Assembly: GCF_032854445.1 (NCBI RefSeq)
Contig: NC_088295.1
Span: 20,695,385-20,759,384, forward strand
Origin: Liolophura sinensis
Lineage: Eukaryota; Mollusca; Polyplacophora; Chitonida; Chitonidae
Length of the DNA stretch: 64,000 nt
Direction: 5' to 3'
Within the stretch, counting starts at the first letter, position 1, and every line of letters begins with the position of its first letter. Below the pieces are notes generated by a model, which had not been told where the DNA came from, did not search any database, and saw only the letters and a list, made by a program, of their open reading frames with translations. Shown here piece after piece: positions 13,101-23,613 of the stretch. The position numbers were made by a program, and so were the translations under genes.

Positions 13101-16100
13101 GGCTCATATTTAGCAGGTCTCTGCACACTGCCATGTTTTAAAAATCAGGGTCAGTTAGGCGCACATGTGCAGCAGCGGTTGATCTTTCTGTGAAACCTTG
13201 AATGAACTGGGTCCCAAAAACCCCCCTTTCTTACTGCAAACTTAATTTGACAGATCGCACAAATTGTGGGGTCCATGCCAGGCCTGTGGGTAAGCAGACA
13301 AGGGGCAAGCAGCTAGCTCATTCATTGCATCCTACTTTGACTAATTTCACATCCACACATTTTCCGAAAGTAAAGGCTGGGAAATTTTCACTCACACATT
13401 TACACACTGCTCTTTCTCACTTTCACACAGGAACAATTCCAATACAACATTTGCACCTGTAAAAAAGACAACTCGCCCAGTGAAACAATCAACATGGATA
13501 CATTTCCTTTATGTGCTCAAGGCACCAAAAAAACTCACACAAGTAGGTGGGGAATACCTCGCTACGGGTTCCACCTTTGTGACTAAGTTGACGCTCTTCT
13601 ACCCTCAGGCCCCAAGAAAATGTGCTGCTCATTGGTGTTAGCCATGTGGCTAATTTTCTTTTGCTATGTTCTGAATGATTTTTCAAAACCTTACGGAGTT
13701 TAAAACATCTAAAGCCAACATAAACATGCAAATAACATGCTAAAATCTATAATTTAATTGGCTATTAAAGTTAACCTATTTAAAAAGCATCATACTACAC
13801 AATATTGATAATGTTACCTTAATAGGACACCCAAGCTCACTCTGACGTTTAGCCATTTGACTAACAGTTCCATACAAACATAGTTTCATCTAATCACACT
13901 GTCCACACTACTTGCATATTCCTGTGGTTTCCATCATTGAATACTATCAAGCCCATCTCTTTTACCGTTCCATATCCTCATGATATAAAAGGTCAATACT
14001 GTCTTTATATTCACACCACACTCAAGACACTCAAGAAACCAACAGATCTGTGATACCTGGCTGCTGATCCAACATTCAATAGGACATTCAATGTCATGGC
14101 TAACAACAGTCTGCCTGCTGTTTTGGACTACAGATCTGACCAACTTTCAGCCATTTAAAATAGCCACCTTTGCTTTTCTGAATGGACTGCCACCATCTAA
14201 ATATTTTATCAACGGGTGAAACTTATGCAGTTGACAACAGCAAGGCCCATTTACAATACCTGCTGCAGGCATTTCGGGGAGGCGGCTATGGGAACTGTTA
14301 TTTTGCCTACAACACTGCCATGTGGGTGTACCAATGACTGAATGCCTAGCCAAAACACTGCTAATCTAAATGTACACTCCTCTGTCAACGACCGGCTACT
14401 ACACAAATTCTCCATGGACAGTACGTGTCATCTTCGACAATGAGCGACTTCTCCCACTCACACAGAAAATGTACAGCCGTCCCAGCAGATGTTCAAATAT
14501 AATTTTCAACGAAATTGATGTTCCAATAAATGTTCCTTAATTCCATCATTTTCACTGCACAGTCTGAAATTTTCCTCAGTCATCAACTATACTATAATAA
14601 AAGACTTACAGCATAGAGAGAAAAACCAGAGCAGCCACCACAGTTTGATAGTTTGCAAATGGTCATACATAACACATGATATATGGCCTCTCTTTTCAAT
14701 TTACATTGAAGCTCAGTTATGGTTTTGTTCTTGTCAATCATCAAATAGTGCTTGTAACTCACAGCTGAAGTATAGAAATAACCTCACTGGAAGAGACTCT
14801 TTTCAAATACAGCCGAATATGCAGCATATACTTGCATTACACAGCGGAAGTATAGAAAGTACACTCATTTGGAAGAGACCCTTTCCAAATGTAGCTGAAT
14901 ATGCAGCGTATACCTACATTTACACAGCGGAAGTATAGAAAGTACACTCATTTGGAAGAGACCCTTTCCAAATGTAGCTGAATATGCAGCGTATACCTAC
15001 ATTACACAGCGGAAGTAAAGAAGTACACTCATTTGGAAGAGACCCTTTCCAAATGTAGCTGAATATGCAGCGTATACTTACATTACACAGCGAAAGTATA
15101 GAAATTAACCTTATGGGAGGAGACCCTTTTCAAATGTCGGTCGCCACGATATGGCTGAAATATTGCCGATGTGGCGTTAAGCCATAATCATTCATTCATT
15201 CAAATGTCGCCAAATATGCAGCATCTGTGTAGACGACATCAAGTGAAATATTCCTCAGTACTGTGTAAAACACCAATGAAATAAATAAATAAATAAACAT
15301 TAATATACCACACAGAGTAAAAATATATCAGTGACAATCGTGTTAGTGTCATTCACCATATCTTTTTGTAATGATGTTCAAAATCCAGCATTTTATACTT
15401 AAATGCATAATAAACCACAAATCAGTATCACATGACTATACATGTAGAACGTACTACCATCACCACACAATCTTCTGTGCATGTCACGTGACATTTCTTC
15501 AGCGCACGTCACGTGACATGTCAAATGACATGTTTGCATTTCACATTCTGAATTTATCACATTCCATTACCGGTCATAAATACTTTGTTCTTCACAACCA
15601 GTCAAGTGCCGCAGCGGTATAGACATTGGGCTATGGATCAGAGATGCTATGTGACAAAAGTTTGATTCCGACAAATTTCCCAATGAAAAGGTGAGTGTCT
15701 TTGTAGACAGATATGCTTCATCCATGTACAAATACGCATAACTCACTGTATGACATCGCTTCACGGCAGGTACACAGGCAGGTATATGATACACTGGATG
15801 GGGGGATTATACTGGAATGTATGGTAATACCGACAATATCAATATCAACACCTAAAACTTTTAATCCCAAAAATAAAACATCTCCCCATTTTTTGGCTTC
15901 CCCCAAAAAACACACCCCTTTTAGACACTTGATCACATGAGATTTCTCAGGAAACGTGACCGAGGGAAAAAAACTCCCACAGAGAATGTTTTGGTGAACG
16001 TAATTTATCGGAGTTTCGCCTGGTAAATGCATGTATTGGTTCATTTCGCACAGATTTTTGTGGCGTGGAGTTTTTACGCGCTAAGCTGTTTTTAAATACC

Positions 16101-16377
16101 ACTATTTTAACCTGAATGACTCCTCGGCTGTGATCTACGTCTAAACCCATATTAAAAGATCACAACCGATATCCTTGGCTATCCGACAACGTGTCACTGT
16201 CACAAGTGTCAGTAACAAGTGGTCAAGAGGGCACCGTTGTTGATGTTGTTAAACTCCACCAACACTCACCTGCCCACTCTGAAAAATGAACACAAATCCA
16301 GCACCTAAAGCTGTCAATCCCCACGTGAAAAGAGTCCCCAGCAATGTTTGTGTGACTGGTCCGTAACTCTCAATCAT
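1124..16377 (-). CDS. SLC39A11: zinc transporter ZIP11-like gene, six exons, 3' end outside window
   Basis: This gene encodes a ZIP-family (SLC39) divalent-metal transporter, a polytopic membrane protein that moves zinc into the cytosol. Six coding exons, each with canonical splice sites and compatible phases, are 16270-16377, 6542-6580, 5355-5522, 4530-4647, 1386-1574 and 1124-1193. Together they follow the human ZIP11 order: N-terminal TM1 (LLGTLFTWG), the short RKILDGSLGFAAG exon, the ASYWSLLAPAIEMA helix, a hydrophilic variable loop, and the TM4 metal motif HNIPEG split between the last two exons. The remaining C-terminal helices, including the QNFPEG-type motif, should lie beyond position 1. 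Introns are about 9.7 kb, 1.0 kb, 0.7 kb, 3.0 kb and 0.2 kb. The identification rests on recognised motifs and exon order, not on an alignment. Confidence 0.9.
1386..1574 (-). CDS. SLC39A11: SLC39A11-like exon 5
   Basis: The 189-nt exon has acceptor CCGTCTCTGGCAG and donor CCAG|GTAAG. It encodes the hydrophilic cytoplasmic loop (SCSVEDYSGTKRRRP and onward) and then SWKRIFLLIIAITIHNIP, which is TM4 with the metal-binding His. Its phases (two bases in, one base out) join exons 4 and 6 exactly. Confidence 0.93.
2231..4575. repeat. ~97-bp minisatellite, about 25 units, containing the exon 4 splice donor
   Basis: Units of about 93-98 bp share, on the plus strand, CCTTACCCATGGTCTCTGGT, then ACACACACCTCACTTCCCCT and CCTCATCAGCCAGACTGAG. 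Two subtypes differ in the spacer (GGGTTCAGGGCCAT or GAGTCACAACAAT). On the minus strand each unit reads AGGGCGATGAACCAGAGACC followed by a GTAAGG splice-donor-like sequence. The rightmost unit overlaps the true exon 4/intron 4 junction at 4530. The array fills most of intron 4. Reading frames across it are repeat artefacts. Confidence 0.93.
4530..4647 (-). CDS. SLC39A11: SLC39A11-like exon 4
   Basis: The 118-nt exon has acceptor GGCTGTCTTTCAG and donor ACTG|GTAAGG. It encodes part of the variable hydrophilic loop (SPGVTPTSLALSVEHNPKLL and onward, ending GDGPDST). It ends with one base, matching exon 5. The last ~45 nt and the donor are homologous to the unit of the adjacent minisatellite, so this exon end is the probable seed of the array. 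Confidence 0.85.
4648..5354 (-). other. SLC39A11-like intron 3
   Basis: Bounded by a GTAAGG donor and a TTTCAG acceptor. I see no repeat or other gene inside it. Confidence 0.7.
5355..5522 (-). CDS. SLC39A11: SLC39A11-like exon 3
   Basis: The 168-nt phase-0 exon has acceptor GTTGTTGACAG and donor TTG|GTAAGG. It encodes MTAASYWSLLAPAIEMAEHS and, after a short Gly/Gln-rich turn, FLPVAVGFSLGAVFVYMADI. These are two transmembrane helices highly typical of ZIP11, and they are the strongest identification in the gene. Confidence 0.95.
5523..6541 (-). other. SLC39A11-like intron 2
   Basis: The intron lies between a GTAAGT donor at 6541 and the CAG acceptor at 5523-5525. Reading frames inside it show no recognisable domain. 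I see no repeats. Confidence 0.7.
6542..6580 (-). CDS. SLC39A11: SLC39A11-like exon 2 (39 nt)
   Basis: The short phase-0 exon encodes RKILDGSLGFAAG, a signature of ZIP11 between TM1 and TM2. Its acceptor is TGTATTTCAG and its donor is GGT|GTAAGT. It is too short for ORF scans and was found from the family motif. Confidence 0.92.
6581..8096 (-). other. SLC39A11-like intron 1, 3' portion; nothing recognised
   Basis: No exon, repeat family or RNA gene is recognised here. Confidence 0.5.
8097..8155 (-). repeat. SINE family A 3'-end fragment
   Basis: The fragment contains TTGATTGGTGTTTTACGC, CTGTACTCAAGAATATTCC, the 3' end of family A in minus orientation. The rest of the element is missing. Confidence 0.7.
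8555..8690 (-). repeat. SINE family A, truncated and diverged
   Basis: TTTATTTATTTGATTAGCGT is followed by ATTATGGTGGGAGGAAACAG and a degraded continuation. The tRNA-like head is absent. It lies in SLC39A11-like intron 1. Confidence 0.65.
8790..9170. repeat. diverged dispersed repeat, copy 1
   Basis: It shares ordered blocks with 12,300-12,640: GTTGATTTCCACGT, TTTTACTGA(G/A)TTTTCAT, GCTCTGGATT and ATGAACATGGTAAGGGTTGA. A further fragment of the last block occurs near 9,515. The family is not recognised. Confidence 0.6.
9616..10041. mobile_element. foldback/MITE-like element with ~140-bp inverted arms
   Basis: The left arm (about 9616-9764) and right arm (about 9904-10041) are inverted copies. 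The ends read TGCTACAAT and ATTGTAGCA. Strong internal matches include TCGCCCCACGTTAAAACGAA and AGGAGA(C/T)T. The spacer is about 140 bp, and no transposase frame is present. It is a non-autonomous element in SLC39A11-like intron 1. Confidence 0.75.
10625..10985. repeat. imperfect inverted repeat pair
   Basis: ATTCTGCAAGAC followed by GGTCGGAAG (about 10630-10650) recurs in inverted form as CTTCCGATCCGTCTTGCAGAAT (about 10951-10972). It may be a decayed foldback element. The left arm contains a GTCACGTGAC palindrome at 10650-10659. Confidence 0.5.
10986..12299 (-). other. SLC39A11-like intron 1; nothing recognised
   Basis: AT-rich, with no domain-bearing frame and no repeat family recognised. 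Confidence 0.4.
12300..12640. repeat. diverged dispersed repeat, copy 2
   Basis: This is the partner of 8,790-9,170, in the same orientation and order of blocks but with many substitutions and indels. Confidence 0.6.
12641..14760 (-). other. SLC39A11-like intron 1; nothing recognised
   Basis: Several short reading frames are present but none has a recognisable motif, flanking splice signals or low-complexity explanation. Confidence 0.4.
14761..15138. repeat. ~82-bp tandem repeat, about 4.5 units
   Basis: Units begin AGTATAGAAAGTACACTCAT, continue TTTCCAAATGTAGCTGAATA and end near ACATTACACAGCGGA. The middle units are nearly identical and the outer ones diverged. It lies in SLC39A11-like intron 1. 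Confidence 0.9.
15139..15295 (+). repeat. two SINE 3'-end fragments
   Basis: 15,139-15,205 carries CGATATGGCTGAAATATTGC followed by TGGCGTTAAGCCATAATCAT and an ATTC run, a 3' end common to molluscan SINEs. 15,230-15,295 carries AAGTGAAATATTCCTCAGTA and an (AAAT)n tail, the 3' end of family A. Confidence 0.65.
15483..15517. promoter_or_regulatory. paired GTCACGTGAC palindromes
   Basis: Two perfect 10-bp palindromes, 15483-15492 and 15508-15517, have centres 25 bp apart. The core is an E-box (CACGTG). The 10-mer matches the known CLEAR-type site bound by bHLH-zip factors of the MiT/TFE, USF and MYC group. The pair lies in intron 1 of the SLC39A11-like gene, about 0.9 kb inside from the start codon. 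The regulatory role is inferred. Confidence 0.35.
16270..16377 (-). CDS. SLC39A11: SLC39A11-like exon 1 with start codon
   Basis: The 108-nt coding part starts at ATG 16377 and encodes MIESYGPVTQTLLGTLFTWG, then LTALGAGFVFIFQSGQ, with donor CAG|GTGAGT. It matches the N-terminal helix of ZIP11 (human form also has LLGTFFTWG). The 5' UTR extends upstream to an unknown point. There is an ATG two codons earlier in frame, so the exact initiator is slightly uncertain. Confidence 0.93.
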
Positions 16378-17550
16378 GATGTTGCTGTGATAGAGTAGAT
16401 AGTGACATCCATTAATGGGGCAAATCTTTTTGTAGCTGTTGCATGCGAATCAATATTCACGCCTCCTTTCGCTGGAGAGTTCATAGTGCGCTTGGCTGTT
16501 CTTTACCCCTTACGTCAGATAACGCTAATCGCTTCAAGTCACATCAAAATACCGTATGTAACTGAACCAGACTAATCATGCGAATCGTTTGTCATTTAAT
16601 TGGCGTCTTTGTTATACAGTCCTTGGAATCGTATTCCACGCCTGCAGGTCTATGTCTAAACGCTGCTCATTCAGAAGGCTGTGTGATCTTTACTTTTCCC
16701 TCGGTAATAATATAACAGAAGTTAACACTTTATAGCGGTCTAATTTCACGTAGCCTACCTCGATCTACACATTTACTAACACTACCGTAGTGTTATCGAA
16801 GGTATAGGGGTACGTGGAGCTACTGCTGGTTATAGTTGTATGCACAGAGGAAACCTAATTAATGTAGTGTCTGAGGCAAAACCACTCACATTTGGCAAAT
16901 TACTCAAAGATGGCTTTTCCCATGTTTGACGTACAGGTAGGCCTATGTAGGCCTACACTACCACGGTGGACTTTAGAGCTTTAGGACTTCGCCATCAGCC
17001 TACGTACACCACAATCGATCGTTGACAGTTGAGCACTGCATGGCCACTTATTGTCACCATGAATAACGAAAGGCTGGGGAGTTCACAGATTCCGTGGCAT
17101 CAAAACAGACATCGTATACCAGTTGTCAACCAAAATGGACGTTCCAGATCAGTAACCGCACGGCCAATTCTCAAAACAACCTTCAACACAAACTGCCAGA
17201 ATTATAAAGAAGTATATAAAGTAGGATTACCGGTATGAAGTAAAGTCAGATTCGTGCAGCCCAGCAGTTCTCAATGATGTTGTAAGACGCACGGTATGTT
17301 CTAGACAAATGAGTGAAATCAGCATCCGAATATAGATTATAGGCCTATCAGTCTATAAGTTTGTCGATAATCAAACTTGTATCTCGGATGTGCTTTGATT
17401 GCAACTATTCATATCCAACAAGGCGATCTAATTCCACGCGGCTGAATATACGGGCCCCAAGCCACAGGTTAAGCGAAACCAGACGCAGTTATGAAGCAGA
17501 GTGCCAGAGATTCTAGATACTTACAAGAGAATTATACTCAATGTAAAACT
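16378..17550. other. SLC39A11-like 5' flank; no gene recognised
   Basis: This region must hold the promoter and 5' UTR of the SLC39A11-like gene, but no TATA box or other core element stands out. A 69-codon plus-strand frame at 17029-17238 has no recognisable motif. Confidence 0.4.
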
Positions 17551-17890
17551 TAGAGTGAGTGAGTGCTTGGCATTTAACGTCGTGCACAACAATTTTTTAG
17601 TCATATGACGACGAAGGAATCCTGAGGGCGTATGTAATGTACCTTCTTGTTACAGGACGGATTTCTACCGCTGTTTTATCTAGTGCTGCTTCACTGAGAC
17701 GACTTACCGAAGGTAAGTAAGCCGCCCCGCCCGAGCCAGTATACTGATACGGGTCAACCAATCATTGCACTATCCCCTTCAAGCCGAACGCCAAGCGAGG
17801 GAAGTTACAACTTCCTCTTTTAAAGTCTTAGGTGTGACTGGACTCAGGATTGATCCCGGGTCTACCGCTCCCGAAGCGGATGCTCTAGTA
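17551..17890 (-). repeat. tRNA-derived SINE, family B
   Basis: The plus strand begins GAGTGAGTGAGTGCTTGGCA and TTAACGTCGTGCACAACAAT. It continues TTTTATCTAGTGCTGCTTCA and ends GGGTCTACCGCTCCCGAAGC. Read on the minus strand, the right end is tRNA-like, with a box-B-like GATCCGGGTC-type arm. The copy lacks the last part of the tRNA head that is present at 57,122-57,435. Confidence 0.8.
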
Positions 17891-18024
17891 AAACTTAGAA
17901 TGAAGGCGTTTGATGAAATAACCTTGACATACCACTTTTTGCACTAATAGCTTAAGACGTGGTTGAAATCGTCAGGTATCATTCAAGATCTAACAAATAC
18001 TACAAAGGCGAGATAGCATAAACC

Positions 18025-18190
18025 GTTTGGTTATTTATTTATTTATTTACTTGGTTGGTGTTTTTAACCCGTACTCAACAATATTTTACTTATACGGCAG
18101 GGCGGCCAGCATTATGTTGGGAGCAAACTGGACTGAGCCTGGGGAACCCTAACCTGGGGAACCCAGATAGGATGTAGGCCTACCATTTGG
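18025..18190 (-). repeat. SINE family A, partial
   Basis: (TTTA)n is followed by TTGGTTGGTGTTTTTAACCC, GTACTCAACAATATTTTACT and GGCGGCCAGCATTATG, and then an internal duplication of CTGGGGAACCC. The head is degraded. Confidence 0.7.
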
Positions 18191-18839
18191 AGGACCATTA
18201 GGGACTGAGTTCTATATAGCGGTTGGAAACCGTTGTAAGCATGTTAATCAATCGACCACGACCCGCTGCCTCAAAACATAAAGAATCTAAATACATTAAC
18301 TCTAAAACTGACGATTCGTGATGGATGTAGGCCTACAGATACATACACTCGAACTCAACGTCATCAGTGAATTTAATTTGAAGCACTTCAATTCATATTC
18401 AAATAACATTCCATCACATTGTCAACGTTCATCTCGGTGGGAAGAAGATTTTGCCTTTCATCTGTTGTTAGTGATTTGCTTTTCCCGTGGATGGCTGGGA
18501 AGAATAACAATGGACTCTGATTCTGTTTTTGTAGATGCCAGACTCATTTTGGTCTTCATTTTCTGACCAATTAAGCTCTAAACTTGAAACACGTCCAATA
18601 CCTTATACCCTTGATTTAGCGTTTTTCAGGCAATTTTTCTGATCAAGAAGGGCGTGTATATATAGACTTACTATTTACTATCTTACCTATGTAGCGAAGG
18701 GAACTGTTCTTCTTAGGGCTCTACGCGGGCCTGTTTCCTCCGCCCAACATAATCCCAATAGAGATCCCACAACTGAAATATCCTTGAGTTTATCTGAAAA
18801 AAATATATATGAATAAATACCTAAAAACTTTCATAAATG
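18191..18839. other. no gene seen
   Basis: Degraded remnants of the SINE head at the left, otherwise unrecognised AT-rich sequence. Confidence 0.4.
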
Positions 18840-19576
18840 ATGTGTAATTTCACAGCCTTATACCGTGACGATCTATAACCGATTTACATTCTGGTGATGG
18901 AAAAGTAGTCGGCAGGGCCTATTTATTCATTTATTTGATTGTGCAAATGTTATGAATAAATAACTGTAACTTGACGCAATTTCAGTCTTATACCGTGGCC
19001 CTATAGACGATATACCCCTGATGATGGAAAGGTAGTCTAAAGGATTTATCTATCTATTTATTGATTTATTTAATTATGGTGCATATGTTTTTTTATGTCT
19101 TGGGTACGGGCGTAAAACATCAGTCATATAAATAAATACATTTTTACCCTAAAATATTAACACGTTACACAGTCATGCTTACCTGAAAATTTGTGTTACA
19201 TGAAATATTCACCACATTACTATTTAAATATTTCACGTGTTTAGTATAAAATACATCTCTAGTTACTAAACATAGTTTCATGATAATATTTTTTTTCAAA
19301 ATTTAGCACAAAAGTGTTTACAAACGGAACTCTAATTTTTACAGTATACATGACAAGCATACAAGAGTGGCAAAGACATCATTCAGCTGCAAAGTGAAGA
19401 TAACAGGTAAGTTGTTCAATTATAAACGCAGATCAAGTTTCTGTGTAGATGTGCCCTACTTTCACTTTCGATGTAAATGGAAAAACCTGTTTAAGAATTT
19501 ACAGGAAATAGCCTGGTAAGCACCTGTAGATGTCATATAGTTAGAGTCAGCATAGCTGTGCTTAAGTGAACGAAAA

Positions 19577-21540
19577 ATGTCGCGTCTACGCCCATCTGAA
19601 ATTCGGTATGTGCAGGATTCAATTAACACTGTATTTGATCAGAAAAGTAACCATAGAAATGTAATGATTGGACAAACTCTGGACAAATTATGTGAGGGTA
19701 AAACAACAGTAGACAGCATTCAAGGATAACAGTCTATACGCGAGATGAAAAAATACTGGAGTGCCGATAACCGACGTTTATGGGTGTTTCAGCAATACGA
19801 ACGTCTGGGAGGCTGTCGTGATATTCCGTGACACTCTGTTCTCAGACTGTGAACATTCCAAGCAAGAAAATTCACCACTTACAATGAAGGTAAAAACAAC
19901 ACGTGTACGAGGAAACCCTGGTGGATCATGGCATCTGAAGCCGGATAATGCTCTGGCCGTAATCAATAACAACACAACATCTGAGCGCGATTCGAGCTTT
20001 GGGACAAGATATGAGACACCAAACCTCAACAACAGTAGGACTCTTTCGTCCAGACGACAGACCACCACTCCTGTAACTCCTGGAGTGTTTCGTCAGAAAA
20101 CTCAACTCAACAGGCATGAACAACTTGATCACATCAAGAAATTCACCACTTACAATGAAGGTAAAACAACACGTGTACGAGGAAACCTTGGTGGATCATG
20201 GCATCTGAAGCCGGATAATGCTCTGGCCGTAATCAATAACAACACAACATCTCAGCGCGATTCGAGCTTTGGGACAAGATATGAGACACCAAACCTCAAC
20301 AACAGTAGGACTCTTTCGTCCAGACGACAGACCACCACTCCTGTAACTCCTGGAGTGTTTCGTCAGAAAACTCAACTCAACAGGCATGAACAACTTGATC
20401 ACATCAAGAAATTCACCACTTACAATGAAGGTAAAACAACACGTGTACGAGGAAACACTGGTGGATCATGGCATCTGAAGCGGGATAATGCTCTGGCCGT
20501 AATCAATAACAACACAACATCTCAGCGCGATTCGAGCTTTGGGACAAGATATGAGACACCAAACCTCAACAACAGTAGGACTCTTTCGTCCAGGCGACAG
20601 ACCACCACTCCTGTAACTCCTGGAGTGTTTCGTCAGAAAACTCAACTCAACAGGCATGAACAACTTGATCACATCAAGAAATTCACCACTTACAATGAAG
20701 GTAAACAACACGTGTACGAGGAAAACCTTGGTGGATCATGGCATCTGAAGCGGGATAATGCTCTGGCCGTAATCAATAACAACACAACATCTCAGCGCGA
20801 TTCGAGCTTTGGGACAAGATATGAGACACCAAACCTCAACAACAGTAGACTCTTTCGTCCAGACGACAAGACCACCACTCCTGTAACTCCTGGAGTGTTT
20901 CGTCAGAAAACTCAACTCAACAGGCATGAACAACTTGATCACATCAAGAAATTCACCACTTACAATGAAGGTAAAACAACACGTGTACGAGGAAACCCTG
21001 GTGGATCATGGCATCTGAAGCGGGATAATGCTCTGGCCGTAATCAATAACAACACAACATCTCAGCGCGATTCGAGCTTTGGGACAACAAACCTCAACAA
21101 CAGCAGGACTCTTTCGTCCAGACGACAGACCACCACTCCTGTAACTCCTGGAGTGTTTCGTCAGAGGACTCAACTCAACAGGAATGAAGAATTTGGTGGC
21201 ACTGAAGCAGGTGTTGGAAGCCTACAGATACCACGGGCAGCTTCTCGCACATACTTGGATCCAAACAACGTGAAGTACACCAAGAAATCCATCCCTTCCA
21301 CATTTTCCGCGTCAACGCTGGCGTACGCTGACGAGTGTTGCTAGAGATTTGTGAACCAGTACGACACGCGAACAAATCAATATCCCGCCGGGCACAGTGT
21401 ACAGGGTGAACGAGGAAGACAGAGTGGTGGATGGAAATCGTCGCCTGTGGGCCGGCCTATCGCCTGGCTAGATGACATTAAGTTTGAGAGATATCCTCCT
21501 GTTTGACGGTGAAGCCATAGAAATTGTAGAAGACTAAGAC
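19577..21540 (+). pseudogene. broken paralogue of the two-domain ParB-like gene
   Basis: The copy starts with the same MSRLRPSEIRYVQDSIN and reads in frame for 50 codons to a stop at 19727-19729. A base change and deletion near 19,722, an extra A near 19,750 and further indels near 19,830-19,890 destroy the N-terminal domain. The linker then resumes in the frame used by the intact gene, but as five 270-bp units. The C-terminal domain is broken again near 21,310-21,330. A deletion near 21,470 removes the stretch from LARRQDSS to the penultimate segment. A 527-codon open frame (19761-21344) persists only because the repeat is a multiple of three. Some indels could be assembly errors. Confidence 0.8.
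19863..21180 (+). repeat. 270-bp in-frame tandem repeat, five units
   Basis: Units start TTCACCACTTACAATGAAGG at about 19869, 20141, 20411, 20681 and 20951. Each encodes 90 residues with VRGNPGGSWHLK near its start and HEQLDHIKKFTTYNEGK at the junction. Identity between units is very high. The fourth carries two compensating small indels and the fifth a 12-bp internal deletion. The single-copy equivalent is residues 97-180 of the intact paralogue. Confidence 0.95.
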
Positions 21541-23090
21541 AGTTGTTCGACGTGTATTCACCATATCGTTGGACCTTAAGACCAGGAACCATATATTTTC
21601 CAGCAATGTTTTTGTATCTCACTATGTGTATAGCTGTTCTGGTACTTGCATGGCCACATCAACTGATATTCCATGGACTATGTTTAACTAAATACTGTGC
21701 TTTGTTTCTGTCTTAAAAAACGTTTTGCCGTGTGTTGGAATGTGTTTTCTATTTCCTATGACTGACGTATGTTTTATGTATACGACGTACATAGATCAGG
21801 GTGAGTATGTAATTTGTATAATGTACTATACAGATCTCGTATAGAAAATGAGTGAAAAATTCTACACGTCACTTATTTGAATTCGACATTATACACTTGA
21901 ACTCTTGTAGACCTATATATCGTTTTGGCGTTGAATGGCATTTTATTAATGTCATAAAGGAATAGTCTCACTGGCATGAAGGTTTGATTACAGCTGGATG
22001 GTTCTGATTCCATTCAGATATATTTTGCGTATACACTGCATTACCAATTTAAATTCAAGTTAAGGTGTCACACTTACATGTTCAAAATTGCAGCTTGAAG
22101 ATGGATGTTGTCACAACCCAAACACACCCTTGAGTAATGGTTGTCAAATCTGGTAAAATCCCATTACGACTTATACGACAACGTGTACTAACCCTAATTA
22201 CCAAATCGTCAATTTAAACTATTTATTAAAGTGACATTTTTAAAACAACACTATATATGAGATCAATGACACGACACGCATGTGAAATGTAGGAGTGCAT
22301 GGTGAATAATAAAGCATAATCCATTTCTTTAGGTATAGATGTCCGTACCGATAAAATCCGTGCATTTACCTTTCATTTTAAACTCAGCGTGTGATTTCTT
22401 TGTCTCAAGAGAAGTATAGAATACAGAATACAGACATGTGTAGAATATAAACATGTCCTTGATTACATTCCCTATAGTGAAGGTGTGATTGATCATGACA
22501 AAAGATATGTGCACCAATAGAAACTTTATAAATTAAACTGTATGGAGTTTGTTTAAATTCAGTTTGTTACATATAAAATTTACGAACTGTATAAGCGCAC
22601 CTTTACTGTATATAATGGCTTAACATTCCCATCATTGGAATCGTATCATTTTATTTTGGTAGATAATACATGCGTATGTATCAAACGCCTGCGCTACGCA
22701 ATGACATACAGCTGTTAGCCACTGTTATTAGTTCATTAGTGTATAAAAATACCCCTTTAATGTTAAATGTCATTGAATATATAGATAGGCCTATACACGT
22801 ACAAGCCAAATGTTACATCTCCCGAAATGTCATGCTTACAAGCAATTATATTAATTTTGTGAAAGAGGGCAGTATTGTTATGCCTAATTTCGTTTTCGAA
22901 CTCGGGCCAAGGTTTCATCTTACTTGTAATAGATATTATTATAGAAAGCTATACTCTGTACACTAAAACTAACATTGCACGATTTTTCTTTATATACACT
23001 ACTCAGTGTAATTCGACTTTATTCCTGATGAGTCCATCTTGATATCAATCGAATAGACAGTTGTATAAATGTATTAGTATGAATGTAACT
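21541..23090. other. 3' flank of the ParB-like pseudogene; no further gene
   Basis: The region is almost identical to 26,100-27,240 and then to 28,445-28,840. A conserved AATAAA lies near 22,306, about 0.77 kb after the stop-equivalent position. No coding frame is conserved with a recognisable domain. Confidence 0.6.
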
Positions 23091-23339
23091 TTTATAATTA
23101 ATATGTATTTTCACGGCCTTATGCTGTGGCGATCTATAGCCGATATTTCCTCGGTGATGGAAAAATAACAGGCAGAATCTATTTATTCATTTATTTGATT
23201 GTGCAAATGTTATGAATAAATAATTATAACTTGACACAGTTTCACAGCCTTGTACTGTTGCGATATAGATGATACACCCCTGATAATGGAAAGGTAGTCT
23301 GTAGGATTTATTTATCTATCTATTTATTGATTTATTTAA

Positions 23340-23580
23340 TTAATTGATTGTGCATAGGCCTATGTTTTTAGCCGTACTCATGTTACATGGAATGAAACCA
23401 CACAGAGCCCGAGCGGAACACACGACTCCGAGGGGAACACACGAACCCACGCAATTTCCCAGGTACAACTGGAAAGGAAGCAAGCATGATCTAGACTTGA
23501 GCTCACAAAGATCGCACTCGTGAGGCTCCGAGGTCATTGTGCTGCGCTTGCAAGTTAACTACCACAGGTCACGGATGGCA
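23340..23580 (-). repeat. SINE family A, minus orientation, diverged
   Basis: Starts with (ATTT)n and AGCCGTACTCATG and ends with the tRNA-like head (GTGAGGCTCCGAGGTCATTG, then GCGCTTGCAAGTTAACTACC). The middle is rearranged and partly duplicated. Confidence 0.7.
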
Positions 23581-23613
23581 CAGTAGACTGCAGGATTATG
23601 AATATGTATACAT

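Larger units (their letters stand above)
18840..23090 (+). repeat. segmental tandem duplication, left unit
   Basis: This ~4.2-kb block is collinear with 23,095-28,840. Shared landmarks, in order, are the AT-rich GATGGAAAGGTAGTCT region, the 5' flank of the ParB-like gene, the gene itself, about 1.3 kb of 3' flank at very high identity (21,540-22,650 against 26,099-27,240), and the TGTATCAAACGCCTGCG block (22,677 against 28,457). It lacks the SINE pair, the solo LTR and the 27.2-28.4 kb insertion of the right unit. Confidence 0.9.

Noticed and set aside
17029-17238. 69-codon plus-strand frame, divergent from the SLC39A11-like gene
   Set aside because: No domain and no convincing splice donor. 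It could be a first exon of a divergent gene, but the sequence does not support it.
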